Numbered from the stretch's first letter, positions 25,001 to 36,610 are shown. The stretch is 64,000 bases of DNA from Hymenoscyphus infarciens (GCA_001414345.1 LLCB01000003.1:248001-312000); one strand, 5' to 3'. Notes: generated by a model not told the origin, from the sequence alone. Made by a program: numbers and translations.

Positions 25001-27974
25001 TGACAAAGTGTCAAGTGTTTCGAGTAGGTCCAAGGCTGTTTTCCGCGAAGGCCAATTTGAATGTGAGAAGAGAAGGTCACAGTTAGGTTTTTCGCCGCTT
25101 CTGAAACTGGTCGCCAAACAGCCAGAATTGCCTACAGCTCATCCTGGCTTGACTCACGATCCACTATATCGTGACTTCAAAATAGAAAGCAAAATCCATG
25201 TAACAAGAAGCCAGCGCCAACGAAGACTAGAAATTAAATTCTTGTGCAGAAAACAGAGGCCCAATGGAATCAAAAGATGCGATGCTTGTGTAGACGGCCC
25301 AGAGCCAATGAAACTCACTCGGTCGGTATCTGGGCCACCCCCCTTAGAACGATTCGGTTTCCAAAACTTGAAACACCAGCCAATACCCTAATTCTATTTC
25401 GCATGAAAAAGCCCATTCGATAAACACCCTGCAGCGTTGACAGCGGACCGTAGAATGAGTTGAAAAGGCTAGTGGGAGGATAAATTTCGTCGAGTTTGTT
25501 ATCGCATTTCAGATGAATCTGAAGTAAGACCTCGAAACAGCAGGAAACATGGGAAACAACAAGATGGCAGGATGTATTTGAAGCTCGGATATTTGATGCC
25601 GGCGCAGGAAAGAAGCACATCTTTCAGGCCAAAGATGACTTTCTTTCTTGCAGCACATCGGCTTAAGATCTGACGACTTTCAACTGAGCTCATAGTTGAC
25701 AGGGAGGGGAAGCGGGGTATGGCCCTGATAACACGAGAGACGCCAATCGTCCTCGACTTCCTCCTCACCCAACAGCGGTATCAACTGTAGACTGTAGGAT
25801 GGTAGCAACCATGATGCGAGAAATGTTTGTCGTGATTCGTGAATGATGGGTTGATGTGATGTTCGTAAATGTGAACGAGGGGAGGAAGTGGATTCAAGCA
25901 CGTCCTTGAATTTACTCGGCACGAATAGTTCTAGATGACAAAGAAGCAGGCTAGTCACTTGGCGCTCTCCTTCTCCACATCGTCGCGTCTCCAACTTCTC
26001 TGATCAAAACACCATGTCTGCTCTCCAGCAAAGCTCTCCAACTCCAACCACCTCGATTTTCACCAGGGCCCTCGAACAGCAGGAGAATTACACCGGTTAA
26101 ATTTGGCTGGTGGGTCAAGGGTTGAATCATTTATCCACGACTACAGAACCAGCACCATCTCCGTGGCGATTCGTCATGAACACTCCAAACTCGAAACATG
26201 GATGCAGCTCACTACCGGTTTATCACCTTCCCCACCATCTTCAACCCTCAACGTTCGATCTCGGTATCATCTTTCATCCCACAGGTCTCTGCTGGGACTA
26301 GAGGCACGGAGTATCTACAGTGGCAACCGTGTATCGGTAGAGAGTTTGCAGGACCGTTGGACTGTCCCCCAAAGAGGTTCTAGTTGTCTGCCGTGAGGTA
26401 TGTACATATTGGTGCTCCGAGGAAGAGCAGTTTCTCGGCGCGTGCCTTGTGTGGTTGACGCTATCATTGTTCTGCCCGACATCAACACCGTCGTCACCGC
26501 ATCTTGCGCAAAATGGCCTTGTACTCGAGTAGGGAAATGTCGCGAGCCTAGCTCAACCCCTTGTTCTCCGTCTTGCCATGCCGAAGGCACACCATAGGGG
26601 AAGAGAAGCTCCTGACTTCTTTTGACCGCGGTTCCTGACACGATCATTCGGACCCCCCCCTGAGCGCGCCTGTGATGAGGTGGTCGCCAGGTATATCGTA
26701 TATCCTGCTCGAGTGAGTCGATTGCCTGCGACCTGCAAACTCGATAGAGCTGTATAGGCTCCCGTTAGAGCATCTCTGGATGATCTCTGGATGAACTGAA
26801 CCACGGGCTGTACATCCTCGCAAGCCGGGTAAGTAGAACAAGCTCCCAACGAGTCCCAAGGCCATGTCATGGTCGGGTCCACAGAGGCGTTGCAACGGCC
26901 TTGACAGAGCCTCAATTGTCCAGCGAACGGTCTCCGCAGGAGCGCTTCCAGCCCAGCTTTGCTTTCCTAGTGTCGGGCCGGCGCGTTGAGTGCCGGGTCA
27001 AGTCGAGAAGAGGGAAAATGCGAGGCAGCTAGTCCAGTGATTGACAGGCCATCTGTGCGACCAGATACAGGATCATTAGGCTCATGCAGACATGCAGACA
27101 TGCAGACATGCATAGATTTCTTCGAGATCGGGGCGATTCGTTGGGCCTTGGGCGTTGGGCGTTGGTAGGCGGCTGCATCTCAACTTTGCTGGTCGCGGAG
27201 CTTTGACTGGCTCAGGTTTGAGGTTGACGAGGAGCCGCCTTAAGGGTGTCGCGTGCGATCCCTGGAGCACTCAATGGACCTCACACTCACCCCGCAAGAA
27301 ACCTGGAAAATATGCGAAACTGCCATATTCTCATTACACTCCGACGATAGGACCTCGAGAGCTCCTGGGAGACGAAGCTCAAGTTCAACACCCTTTTTTT
27401 TTTTTACATGGACAAAGTTGAAGCATGACCCACGTTTGCCTTGCGTGACTCTGAGAGGCACCGCGGCAATCACGTCCGTTTTTTTCCTGCTCTGTCCTGG
27501 GTCGAGGTCGCTGTTTCAATGTTGCCTTCGATCAAAACGGTCACTATACGCTGCGCGTAATTGGCGCCATATTTCTGCCTCTCTCTTTGTCCTTAAGACT
27601 GGCTTTGTCGTCTACTATTGTCATTCATCTACCCTCCTCTTTAAGTTATTGTTGTATTGTTTGCTTCGCTTGGCTCACGACAAAGACTCCAATACAATGC
27701 GCTGACAATCACAATACGCTTGTTCTCTATTTCGTCACCTTCGATTCTAATATTGTTCAGCAGCGCTGAATCATTGTTCACGCTGGACGTCTTATTCTAT
27801 ATAATTAAATTCCCTCTCCTCAAGCTCCAACCCTTTACCTTTCGCACACGCATTCGCACTTCTACGTACTACGACTACGACTACAAAACTACAAAAAATC
27901 ACTTTACAGCTACAAACCGCATACTCGCAGGCGGGTAACAAATAATACCACATATCTTCAGCATATACGACAAT
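25001..27974. other. gene-poor region upstream of the LPMO-like gene
   Basis: Overlapping open frames on both strands (for example 25680-25994 minus, 26103-26396 plus, 26553-26915 minus) have mutually inconsistent coding signals and no domains. A short frame at 26013 begins MSALQQSSPTPTTSIF and ends after 28 residues. An octamer repeat lies near 27.1 kb. The CT-rich stretch from about 27.6 to 27.97 kb looks like the promoter and leader of the downstream secreted protein. Confidence 0.45.
27083..27113. repeat. ATGCAGAC octamer repeat
   Basis: Three and a half perfect tandem copies are seen directly, followed by CATAG. Confidence 0.85.
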
Positions 27975-29405
27975 ATGAGAACCTCATTCTACTCCACGTC
28001 TAGCCTCGCGGCTCTCGCCCTCCTACTGTGCGCAACGCCAACCCAGGCGCACACATGGGTCCAATCACTTCAACTTGTTGGTTCAAACGGAGCATTTACT
28101 GGTCCACTGGGTTACATGCGAGGCTTTCACGATAGAGGTCCTGGTTTCGTGGAAGAGGACCTGGTCAACCGGAACACCGCCATCGATGACAAGACCCCAA
28201 TGTGCAAGGCCCTTCAGAAAGGTGGAAAGCAAACGCCAGGCTTTGATACGCTCAAAGCAGCCCCCTCGGACTGGGTCGCTCTGCAATACCTTGACAATGG
28301 GCATGTCACTAAAGACACCGGCCCTCGACCAGCAGGAAACGGTACTGTTTACGTTTACGGCACGAAAAATGCAGCCGACTCGGACACCCTCTTGGGCATC
28401 CACAAAAAGTGGAATGAAGCAGGAGACGGCGGAGACAAGCGTGGAAAACTACTTGCAACTCGGTACTATGACGATGGACAGTGTCACGAGAATAGCGGTC
28501 AGCCGCTGGCTGTAGCACGTGCAGCGAAGGATGGTATACCCGACGGTCTTCCTTGCCAAACCGACATCCAAATTCCCGAGGACGCTGGAACTAATGGATT
28601 GTACACCGTCTACTGGGTTTGGGACTACGCTCTTATGAATCCCGAGAAAGGAGTCGTTCAGACAAACGAGACGTACACTACATGCATGGACATCAGCTTG
28701 AAATCCGAAAAGACCACACAGGCTCTCAGCTTCAAAGCAGCCCAAGGTTCCGGCATCAAGTCAATGGCCATCGAGCAGCAACTCAAAACGGCGTTCATTG
28801 CTGATCCAACGGCTCCACTTGTTATGCAAGACAAGGCAACTCCATATGTCCCCAAAGACGGCCCAATGAAGACCTCCAATGCACCTTCTGCTCCATCTCC
28901 AACTCCTGCGCCTTCGTCCGCTTCGCAGTCGCCTCCAAAACAGTCCTCCTCGGCGATTCCCTCGAGCATACCTGATGCCGTCAAGACTGTTACCGTCACA
29001 GCTACTCCAGTTCCAACAACGGTGTACGTCACGGGCGCTGCTCCAACCAACAAGCCAAACGCAATTGTTCCATCTCAAGGTCAATCATCAAAGGCGGAAT
29101 CCTCCAGCAAATCTTTGGCTCCAAACCAACGACCCGGTCCATCAACTGCACCAGCTTCATCTTCATCATCCGCACCAAACACCATGCAAACCTCCAAAGC
29201 CTCTGCTTCCCAACAGCCAACAGCAGGTACAGGTGGTGTGTTCGCAACTCAATCTCGCGGATCATCGGCGCCTTCTGCATCTCCGTCTGCCTCTGCTTCT
29301 GGAGTTTCCAGCGCTGCTGGACCTCTAAAAGTCACTGGTTTCTTGACCAAACGAGCAGCCCCGACGCCAAAGTCCATTCGTGCAGCCCGAGCTTACCTGG
29401 AGTAA
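27975..29405 (+). CDS. secreted LPMO-like protein (DUF7492-type) with Ser/Thr-rich tail
   Basis: A single exon encodes 476 residues. Residues 1-25 are a signal peptide (cleavage after TPTQA), leaving His26 as the mature N-terminus (HTWVQSLQLV), the hallmark of copper-dependent lytic polysaccharide monooxygenases. A second candidate copper ligand is His110 in LDNGHVT. Other LPMO-like strings are ARYYDDGQCHE-type (LLATRYYDDGQCHENSG) and YTVYWVWDYAL, with Cys77, Cys170, Cys194 and Cys237 available for disulfides. The core ends near residue 285. The rest, about 290-460, is Ser/Thr/Pro/Ala-rich, probably O-glycosylated and cell-wall exposed. I recall this core as DUF7492, a fungal family without a settled activity. 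There is no clear GPI signal. Activity is inferred, not shown. Confidence 0.82.
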   Translation: MRTSFYSTSSLAALALLLCATPTQAHTWVQSLQLVGSNGAFTGPLGYMRGFHDRGPGFVEEDLVNRNTAIDDKTPMCKALQKGGKQTPGFDTLKAAPSDWVALQYLDNGHVTKDTGPRPAGNGTVYVYGTKNAADSDTLLGIHKKWNEAGDGGDKRGKLLATRYYDDGQCHENSGQPLAVARAAKDGIPDGLPCQTDIQIPEDAGTNGLYTVYWVWDYALMNPEKGVVQTNETYTTCMDISLKSEKTTQALSFKAAQGSGIKSMAIEQQLKTAFIADPTAPLVMQDKATPYVPKDGPMKTSNAPSAPSPTPAPSSASQSPPKQSSSAIPSSIPDAVKTVTVTATPVPTTVYVTGAAPTNKPNAIVPSQGQSSKAESSSKSLAPNQRPGPSTAPASSSSSAPNTMQTSKASASQQPTAGTGGVFATQSRGSSAPSASPSASASGVSSAAGPLKVTGFLTKRAAPTPKSIRAARAYLE

Positions 29406-29561
29406 GCGCCATCACGGATTTGACAATTTTATTTTGTTCTTCTTTTTTCGAACTAGGGAACAGGCGTAATTTGGGCAACAAAATGATACCAAGGGATACA
29501 TAACGGCGCTAGTTGAACTGGCGTTTGGGTTTTCGACAAATGAATATTTCTTGTACATACG

Positions 29562-29597
29562 TTTCTTCTTTCTTCTTTCTTCTTTCTTCTTTCTTTT
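29562..29597. repeat. TTTCTTC heptamer microsatellite
   Basis: About five tandem TTTCTTC units in the 3' flank of the secreted-protein gene. Confidence 0.85.
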
Positions 29598-30577
29598 CTT
29601 GTCAATTTGTTTTCATGTCAGGGATTTGATACCCGGGATTTCCCTACCCGCAACGGTCTTTTTATGATGATATACCTTCCTTTTTATCGAGCGTGGAGTG
29701 GATATACCCTGCATTGTTCTCACTGGTTGAGGGTGATGTTTCTTTTCTTTTTTCTTCTATTGATTTTGAGTTTTGAGGTTGAGTTTTATACCCTGTTAGA
29801 GTAGAGATTGGTGGCCACATATACCACGGTCATTGGGCTTATGCATAGGTTGAAGTAGTTTGTGGTAGGGAAATGAAATACATGATTGTTCTCTGGATTT
29901 TTTTGCATAATTCTTGATCTTGAAATGTGAATGGAAGTGTGAAATGAGATGGAGTTTGGAAGTTGGGAAGTGGGAACTGGGAACTGGTGATTGGAAATCT
30001 AGCAAGAAAGCAGGGAAAATTAATGTCCTCATTTTCTCCTTTATTCCCACGCAATCCACGTGCTGTTTGTGTGAATTATCTTTTTGAGACTTGATTAACT
30101 AGTTTGGACTTCTTGGTCATCCTAGAGATACAATCCACGGACCATTTGTTCTGATTCAATTGGGAGGTTCACTTCTTTTCGCTTAGCATGTTAAGTATTT
30201 AGGGATAGATACGCTTTACATATAACCAATAAAGTCTATTTGCTAAGAGTAATATTCGCTGCTCATAATATTGTAATTTGTCACTCGCTCTGTAGAATAC
30301 TGTGGACCAACACCTCGGCAGTGTCATAAGCTTTCCCCTCACTCCCATATCCTTCAGGTCGGACGTTCAAATTGTTCAGTTTGTTTTATCTAATAAAGGA
30401 AGCAGAGACTGATTCGATGTCTCGATGTTGACCCCTAGGTTCTCGCTTGCTATTCTCCTTGTTCATCATGTCTCCTTACCCATTATTAACGAGACAATGC
30501 AAGTACAGCACAAAGAGACTCGACTAATGAATTTCTTCATTCTTTTGTTTCCCTAATAAGAACATCTTTCCCATGTC

Positions 30578-30584
30578 TATATAG
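30578..30584 (+). promoter_or_regulatory. TATA-like box
   Basis: TATATAG lies 87 bp before the start codon of the small gene and is followed by a pyrimidine/CAAC-rich leader (ACAACCCAAACATCAAACAG), a typical arrangement for a fungal promoter. Confidence 0.45.
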
Positions 30585-30670
30585 CTTCACGAGTTTCCCT
30601 TCCATCTCACAATCATCAGCCATACCTCGCAATAACCTCTTTACCCACAACCCAAACATCAAACAGCACA

Positions 30671-30949
30671 ATGGCTAACGAATTTGAAGAAGCACTTCTC
30701 ATGTCCATGATCCCCCTGAAATACCATCAGGACCCGGCGAGAAGTGTAACTTGGGACGTGGTGGCTTCGCGGATGGCTGCGGAAATGACTCGGCGTGGTA
30801 TTCCGCATCTTCGAGCTTACACCGCCGCCACCTTGAGAATGCAATGGTTCCACCACAAGGATCGACTCATTGCTGAATGGGGCGTGGATGGTGTTAAAGC
30901 CGAGGCGTTTATTGCAGCTATTGATGTACTTACTAACCGCTTTGCCTAG
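30671..30949 (+). CDS. small hypothetical protein, 92 aa
   Basis: An intronless frame encodes 92 residues: helical, no signal peptide, with FEEALLMSMIPLKYH at the start and WDVVASRMAAEMTRRGI in the middle. The spacing of the Trp residues (VTWDVVASRM, LRMQWFHHKDRL) resembles a Myb/SANT-like or helix-turn-helix fold seen in small fungal proteins of similar length, but no family can be named with confidence. A TATA-like box and an A/C-rich leader precede it, and the ATG context (GCACAATGG) is good. It is probably a real gene. Confidence 0.6.
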   Translation: MANEFEEALLMSMIPLKYHQDPARSVTWDVVASRMAAEMTRRGIPHLRAYTAATLRMQWFHHKDRLIAEWGVDGVKAEAFIAAIDVLTNRFA

Positions 30950-31715
30950 TTCTGGAGGGCCAGCGCCAAATGTTGGTAACCCCGGTGCTTGAAAAGCACA
31001 ATGATAATTAACAAGTGGAGGTTGCACTTGCCCTCCTGGGGTCGAACTTGCGGTAAGTTTTGGGATCGAAGTGTCGGGAAATGCTTTACGTAAGTCACTT
31101 CTCCTTTGTCTTTCTCGGAGCATCTAACCCCCCCCCCTTTCACTAAATAACAGAACAAAAGAGCCCCCCTCTCTTAAATTAAATTCAAATTCCTTCAAAC
31201 TTTTGTTATTCGTTTAGTTCTTAAGTAACTATTGAAAACGTGCCTTGGTGTGTGTTATGTATGCTCGTACCTGCCATTGAGTTGAAGTAGAGTCCTTATA
31301 TATATCGCTTATCGGCTTAAGCGAGATCTCATAAAATTCTTGACAGGTGCTTTATGTCTGGAACAATTGTGTTTTTGGACGCCCCGTATGCTACAAAAAA
31401 GGGGGGCCATAGAGAGAAAACTAGACCAGCTAAGAATAAAACCAAAAAAGGCTGTTGTTCCACCTACATACTTCTTTCGACTCTCTTTCCCCTTGTGAAT
31501 TGTACCACCACTTACGTAACCACCCTTAAAGTCTCAAAAAACACTAGAAACTCAAAGTATCAACTTTCGAAGAGCTAAAACCTCTTGCAATGACCACGTA
31601 ACTAATTTGCCTTGGTTAAATGAGCTCCAGTCAGCCTTTCGCAATCACAGACTCCCCTGCTGACAGCCCTATCAGCCTGACAAGCCCTATCAGAAAACAC
31701 CTCATCACATCGCCA
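30950..31715. other. intergenic
   Basis: No supported gene. A run of ten C lies at about 31128-31137. Confidence 0.5.
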
Positions 31716-32265
31716 TCAAAACCCCCCCTCAATCCACCCCTCACTCCACGGACCATGGCACACGGCAAGCCAATTAGAAACCATGCCACTCATCCCCAAC
31801 ACTGCAACTCCTCCTCTAACCACAACCATCTTCTCAATCCCCCTCAAATGAACCCCGAATTCCTCCGTATAAACCACATCCCGAGCATCAAAAGACAGCA
31901 ACACCAGCGCAACAATGATCATCTCATCACTCACCTGTTCTCCTATACCCCCCTCGCTCATTTTCTCATTGGCATGCTTGATAGTCTGTAACTTGTACCA
32001 CGTAAGCGCACCAGGATCTGTCAGTGGTTTCCAACGATCCAGGTAGACGGCAGCGGTCAGGAGAGTAGCGTAGAAGAGGGGCGGGTGAGAGATGGCGAAG
32101 GGGAGCCAGCCAAGACGGGGTGAGGAGGGGGTTAGTGTGTTGTCTAGGTAGCTGAGCCAGGGGGAGAGACGGGCTATAACTGGTGGGTTTGAGGATAAGC
32201 TTTGAGGTACTTGAATGAGAGAGGGTTGCGAGACTCACAGTGATGAATGCGAAGTTCTTTTGGCA
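31716..32265 (-). pseudogene. remnant of a fungal transcription factor (Fungal_trans_2 / DUF3468-like)
   Basis: On the minus strand one uninterrupted frame from about 32204 to 31716 reads LSPWLSYLDNTLTPSSPRLG, LPFAISHPPLFYATLLTAA, YLDRWKPLTD, NEKMSEGG, MIIVALVLLSF, and EFGVHLRGIEKMVVVRGG followed by VAVLGMSG. The order 'helical repeat, then HLRG-E-MV--RGG-LG' is typical of the regulatory domain of fungal regulators of this type. Near 32264 a Met-Pro-Lys start is one base out of frame from NFAFITVS, which resembles the start of such proteins. The usual basic N-terminal region and the C-terminal half are missing, and the frame stops just after WIEGGF. I read it as a truncated, frame-broken copy. 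Confidence 0.5.
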
Positions 32266-32368
32266 TTGGCACCTTTTTTCCCCCTCGGTAAAGTAGAGTA
32301 TTTACTCAACCCACCAGGAACACGAATCTCCTGGCTCGAAAGCATGCCGCTCGTAACAGTGGGAAATC

Positions 32369-32998
32369 CTATGAGAAATCTTCGGGGTTGAAGTTCGAGA
32401 ATGTGGATGCTAGGCGATAACTTTGTGATAAAATGTATGAATCAGGTACAATCCTCAAAGAGTAATCACCCTCAAATTCATGCTGAAAGTACATCGCATT
32501 TCGGGCTGTAGAAAAGCTAGCTAATTGGTTGATCGACTCCAAGCTGATGGGAATGGCTTGCAGGGTTGTGATGAATCGCCGGTTCGTGACTGAGCTTCGG
32601 GCAGCCTGTGTGACGCCGAGGGTATTGGGGGTGCTAAAAAGAGCATTGGTGATCCGCTATCCAAAGGAATCTATGGTGTCATTCATACCTTGAATCCACA
32701 TACTGGCATAGCTGGGGTATGCCGCGTTCATGGCAGTCCTTGCAAGGAGAGAGGCGATCGCATTTCTTCTTTCTCCTATGGCATTCGGTACAAGAGACGG
32801 GAACACGAAGTCTCTTGGTAGAACGTGGTCTGGAATATTGGACATAATTTCAAGTTTAGGTTTCAAGGCTAAATATTCTTGGCAGATTGAGACAACTGTT
32901 TCTCCAGGAGACGTTTCTTCCTTAAATCCTTTGCAACTTCTTGAGAGCGAGCTTTTGCTTGGAAATCTTGTGGAATGAAGATACGGCGATAACCGCAT
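32369..32998 (-). pseudogene. unknown minus-strand gene fragment, two pieces
   Basis: Two coding-like pieces lie head to tail on the minus strand: 32998-32689 (contains LVPNAIGERRNAIASLLART and PSYASMWIQ) and 32633-32369 (contains NTLGVTQAARSSVTNRRF and SLESINQLASFSTARNAMYF). They are separated by an apparent intron (GTATGA ... TTTTTAG), but the phases do not match, so either the intron differs or one base has been lost or gained. I do not recognise the family. It lies directly upstream of the transcription-factor remnant. Confidence 0.33.
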
Positions 32999-33850
32999 AG
33001 CAGATGGGAGTAGTCTTGCTGACCATCACGTCAAGAGGTTCTTATTACTTACCCAGAGCTCCAATACAATATTTTCCTATTTCCGGTTAAAGACCCCAGT
33101 TAGGGTATCATGCAATTGATGATTAGTGAACAACCCAGCTCTAGATATACCTGGCGCGACATTGAATAGTAATCAAGCAAATATTTTGGTTTTCTAGAAT
33201 CTCAGTAGAAGTAATTGAAACAATGGCGGCTGTAACCACCATTCTACAAATGTTATACGACAAGAGCGTGGAAAAGAGTGTGTTTCATTCAAATAAGCGA
33301 GCTTTTGGACTTTCCTCCTACAGAGCCTCTAATTCCTTAACGAGAAGAAACTAACCTCAAAGCCAAGAAGCCTTCGAAACAATATTTTACAAAAATTACA
33401 AAATTCACAGTACAAAGTCTGGAACAAATATAATACGTAACTTAAAAAAATTAATCCACCTATGTATCAAACGCCAAAAGGTAGCTCTGCCAAGGGGGGT
33501 ATCTAAAGCAAATTCCACGTCACCAAACCCGCAGCTCCTAATACCAAGATAAAACGATTGCTATATAAAACAGGACACCGCAAATTGATTAGCAACGCCT
33601 TTGCAGACCCAAAATTCTACCTCCAAAAGTATTGTCAACACGGGGAGTTTTCGTCAAAATACACGTAATCATCGTGTCAAATCATGGAATACCCAATTCC
33701 AGTCGTCCGAAAAATATCTCCGTCTCGGATTCATACCTCGAATCCATCCTCTCAAAAGAGACGATGGTTTTGCGCGAACCGAAATATTTCAGACCGTTGA
33801 AAGGCAGAAATCAAACGTATTTTGTTGAAAAGCGCTCCTTTTCTCGTCAG
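32999..33850. other. intergenic
   Basis: A/T-rich at 33.1-33.6 kb with no supported open frame. The part next to 33851 should contain the 3' untranslated region of the DUF7624-like gene. Confidence 0.5.
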
Positions 33851-36309
33851 CTAAACAGTAATGCTGACATTCTTTCTCCCCTCCGCTTCCTCAATATGGA
33901 AGCCAAACACCAATCGGAATAAATCTTTCAAGAAGGTATATCGTCCACTATTCATCATCCACCCGACACTCTTCGCAACATCTGCCGCACTCGCTTTTCT
34001 CCCCATTGCGGGTAAAGAGTTTGCGTTTCTGAATGTCGGGTCACCGAGCACCAAGTTTCGATATGCAGTGAGAAGAGCTGCGTGTGCTGGTAAAGATCCA
34101 AAAGATCCTGTGGGCAGTGCTTTGACAAAACTCTGCAAGGCCGGTGGGTCGTTTTTACTTGGTGCCGAGGTCGTCGGTGTTGTGCGAGTAAAGCCAGCAT
34201 TCATGGCGGCTTTGAGGATGAGAACTTTGAGTCGTGTGAGGTTGACATCCTCGTTGTTGGTGGATGTAATTGTGCTAGAGGATTTCTGGCTTCCTTGAGA
34301 GTAGCCTGACAGGGACGAAGTTGTACTGGACCATCGAGCGTTCGAAGCACGACTTCCTTCCGTGCCTAGTACTAGTATATTCGGGATGTTCGGTGAGGTT
34401 TCTTCGGGTGAGATAGGTGTGTCCTCAAACTCCGTGGTCGGCGTTTCAGGCTCACGATATCTTGCATGTCGTTTCGCAGGTTCTGGACTTTCGGCCAAGC
34501 TCTTGAGGCTGCTACTCGTCAAGCTGCTACTTTTTGTATGTGAGGAACGGCTCATCTGATCAGATGTCTGTGCAAATGTTGTTTGAGATGGTCGCGGCGT
34601 GCCTCGTTCTGGTCTAACTTGAGTCCATCCCTCACGGAATAAGTCACATAATTCCCAGCAAGCCTGAACTGCAGACCCAAGAAGTTCCTCATCTGCTGCT
34701 TTCCCATCCCGTTTATTCTGACGAAGGCTAAAAAGCATTTCAGCAAGTGACCAACAAGCACGTAAAAGTGCATCTGTTTCTTCAGCGAGTTCGTTTCGCT
34801 GCTTCATCAGACGGTGGCAGAGAGTGATGTAAAAATCAAGTGTCCTCTCACGAAACGCTTCGGGAAGCGAGCGATCGTGTGTGTTGTAAAGATGATTGTT
34901 CAATTCGAAACTGACTCGCAAGACGGAGTCAGCAACCTCGTCCTTATGTTGTCTAACATCAAATAATGATTGACAAAAATCCCGGCACAGGTCAAGTGTG
35001 GGTCTAACGTGGGTCTCATGGTCTTCGTCCCGACTATCGTAAAGCTTCTGGCATAACTTCCAGCAGCACTTCCAAGCTTTTTCATGAGCATCACCAGTCC
35101 CGGAATAACTAAATATCCTTTCACGGTGTATTGAACTAAGACTCGCAAGAGTATTGCACAAGGTCCAACATTCATTCAGGGCCGTCTTCAGGGCGTTGAC
35201 TTCCTCATCGGAATTGTGGACCGTGTGGGCATCGAATTCATCTTCTTCAGTCTCTTGCTGGTCTTCTGGGATTCCTGCGAACCATGAGTAATGTGGCTGG
35301 CTCCTGGTGTTAGTTGACAAACCTTCGAGACTGTTTGCACTACTGGACCGCCCCAGTTTGCTACTACCTAGATCTTCCACCTCCTGACGGGTTTGAGCTC
35401 GAGGAGTCGCATTTTCGAGTCCGAATTTGATGGGTGCAACATCTGTGGAGATTGGCGGAGGCGATATGGGGCTTGGTTGTGTTGTCTTTTTTGCTTTAGC
35501 TATACACTCGAGGAGGGGTAGAGGGGTAAAATACCTTATCCGGTGCAAGCAATTCCATTCTTATCTTGTTAGCTTGGGGCTCATTCTCCTCGTGTCGATA
35601 TGGAATAGGAGTCGCCCTATCTGCCACTGGTGGTTGTTCTGGTGTGATGGTTTTTGGTGGAGTAGCCTTAGCTGGTCAGCAATCTGCTGAAGGCAGTAAA
35701 CCAGATCCAACTCACGAAATTCCCATAACCCTCCGGCGCATGTATAACCGATACTGTTGATTCATCGTCGAGGGTCGTTCTGAAACGGTCTGGTAAATTC
35801 GTACTAAGTCGCTTCAACTGCGCGTCGTGTCAGTACGTACTGTGCGCGCCAATCCGCCAACCCCACAGGCGCAAACTTACTGCTGATTGCTGCACTTCCG
35901 TGGATTCTACACTGGATGCGGAATCAATTTCTTGGGCCTCGTCCGCAACTTCATCCTCGATTTCGGTCGTCTCTGTGCCATTCGAAGTGACGGGCGACGG
36001 ACCAACCATGTCACTTGGACTGGCCATTTGCGCGCTGCTGGGAGAAAGTCCGTAGTCAAACGAGTGTGGATGGAGTCCGTTTGACTCGGCCGAATTGCGT
36101 GCGGAACTAAGACTGGCTCGTCAGTTTCACGTATGGAGGCAGTGTGATGATTGGGGGAACACGAACAGCGATTGAAAAGGGTGGGAGGAGTGTTGTGCTG
36201 GGGAATTTGGTGATAAAGAGAAGTCTGTGTAGGGCGAGAAGGCAGACATGATATTTGCCGGCGAGTGAACCAGGGGACTCTCCAGTGCCATTGTCGAGCC
36301 TCGCTGCAA
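33851..36309 (-). CDS. conserved fungal protein (DUF7624-like), 5' half frame-disrupted
   Basis: The main exon (about 35493 down to 33851, roughly 545 residues) is intact. It contains a helical Trp/Cys-rich domain (ECWTLCNTLASLSSIHRERI, CCWKLCQKLYDSRDED, PTLDLCRDFCQSLF, TLDFYITLCHRLMKQ), which I recall as DUF7624 of filamentous ascomycetes, then a Ser-rich linker and a C-terminal helical domain (NLTRLKVLILKAAMNAGFTR to FGFHIEEAEG). Upstream, coding-like pieces are MALESPLVHSPANIMSAF (start 36291), SFDYGLSPSSAQMASPSDM down to EVQQSA before a GTAAGT donor at about 35880, and LKRLSTNLPDRFRTTLDDES after an AG acceptor. The pieces RELDLVYCLQQIADQL and ADRATPIPYRHEENEPQ follow in different frames. 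Joining them needs several single-base changes or unusual splicing. The function is unknown. Confidence 0.7.
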
Positions 36310-36514
36310 ACCAATGCTGGTGCGTGCTGGTCCTGGTGGTGGTGGGGATGCGTGGGCAGGCTGCTGGCTCTCAGGCTGGCAGAGTGTGATGCGAGACTCC
36401 TCTTCCGGCTGGATGTGAGTGGCAGTGGGTGTGATTTATGAACTATGAGAACACAAAGATGCAACACCGCGAGGGCTCCCCGGCCACGCAGGAAGGAGGC
36501 AGAAGGGGGAGACT

Positions 36515-36532
36515 GGGGGGGGGGGGGGGGGG
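36515..36532. repeat. poly-G tract (18 G)
   Basis: An uninterrupted run of 18 G on the plus strand is seen directly. It is a potential quadruplex-forming or assembly-sensitive site. Confidence 0.9.
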
Positions 36533-36610
36533 TGCAATGAAGCAACGAAGCTAATTGTTGGTGTGGGTCAGAGCTCTAAGGCTGAATGGGGATTTCGGTG
36601 TCTGGAGAAG

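Larger units (their letters stand above)
29406..30670. other. intergenic
   Basis: It holds the 3' region of the LPMO-like gene with a TTTCTTC microsatellite, then A/T-rich DNA without supported open frames, then the promoter of the small gene at 30671. Confidence 0.55.

Noticed and set aside
26013..26396. Possible small gene starting MSALQQSSPTPTTSIF
   Set aside because: It stops after 28 codons, and no intron restores a coherent downstream frame.
35907..36545. 212-codon minus-strand open frame starting with a Pro-rich peptide
   Set aside because: Its start reads through the G18 run and its C-terminal part is the out-of-frame shadow of the SSAQMASPSDM...EVQQSA exon, which ends at a good GTAAGT donor.
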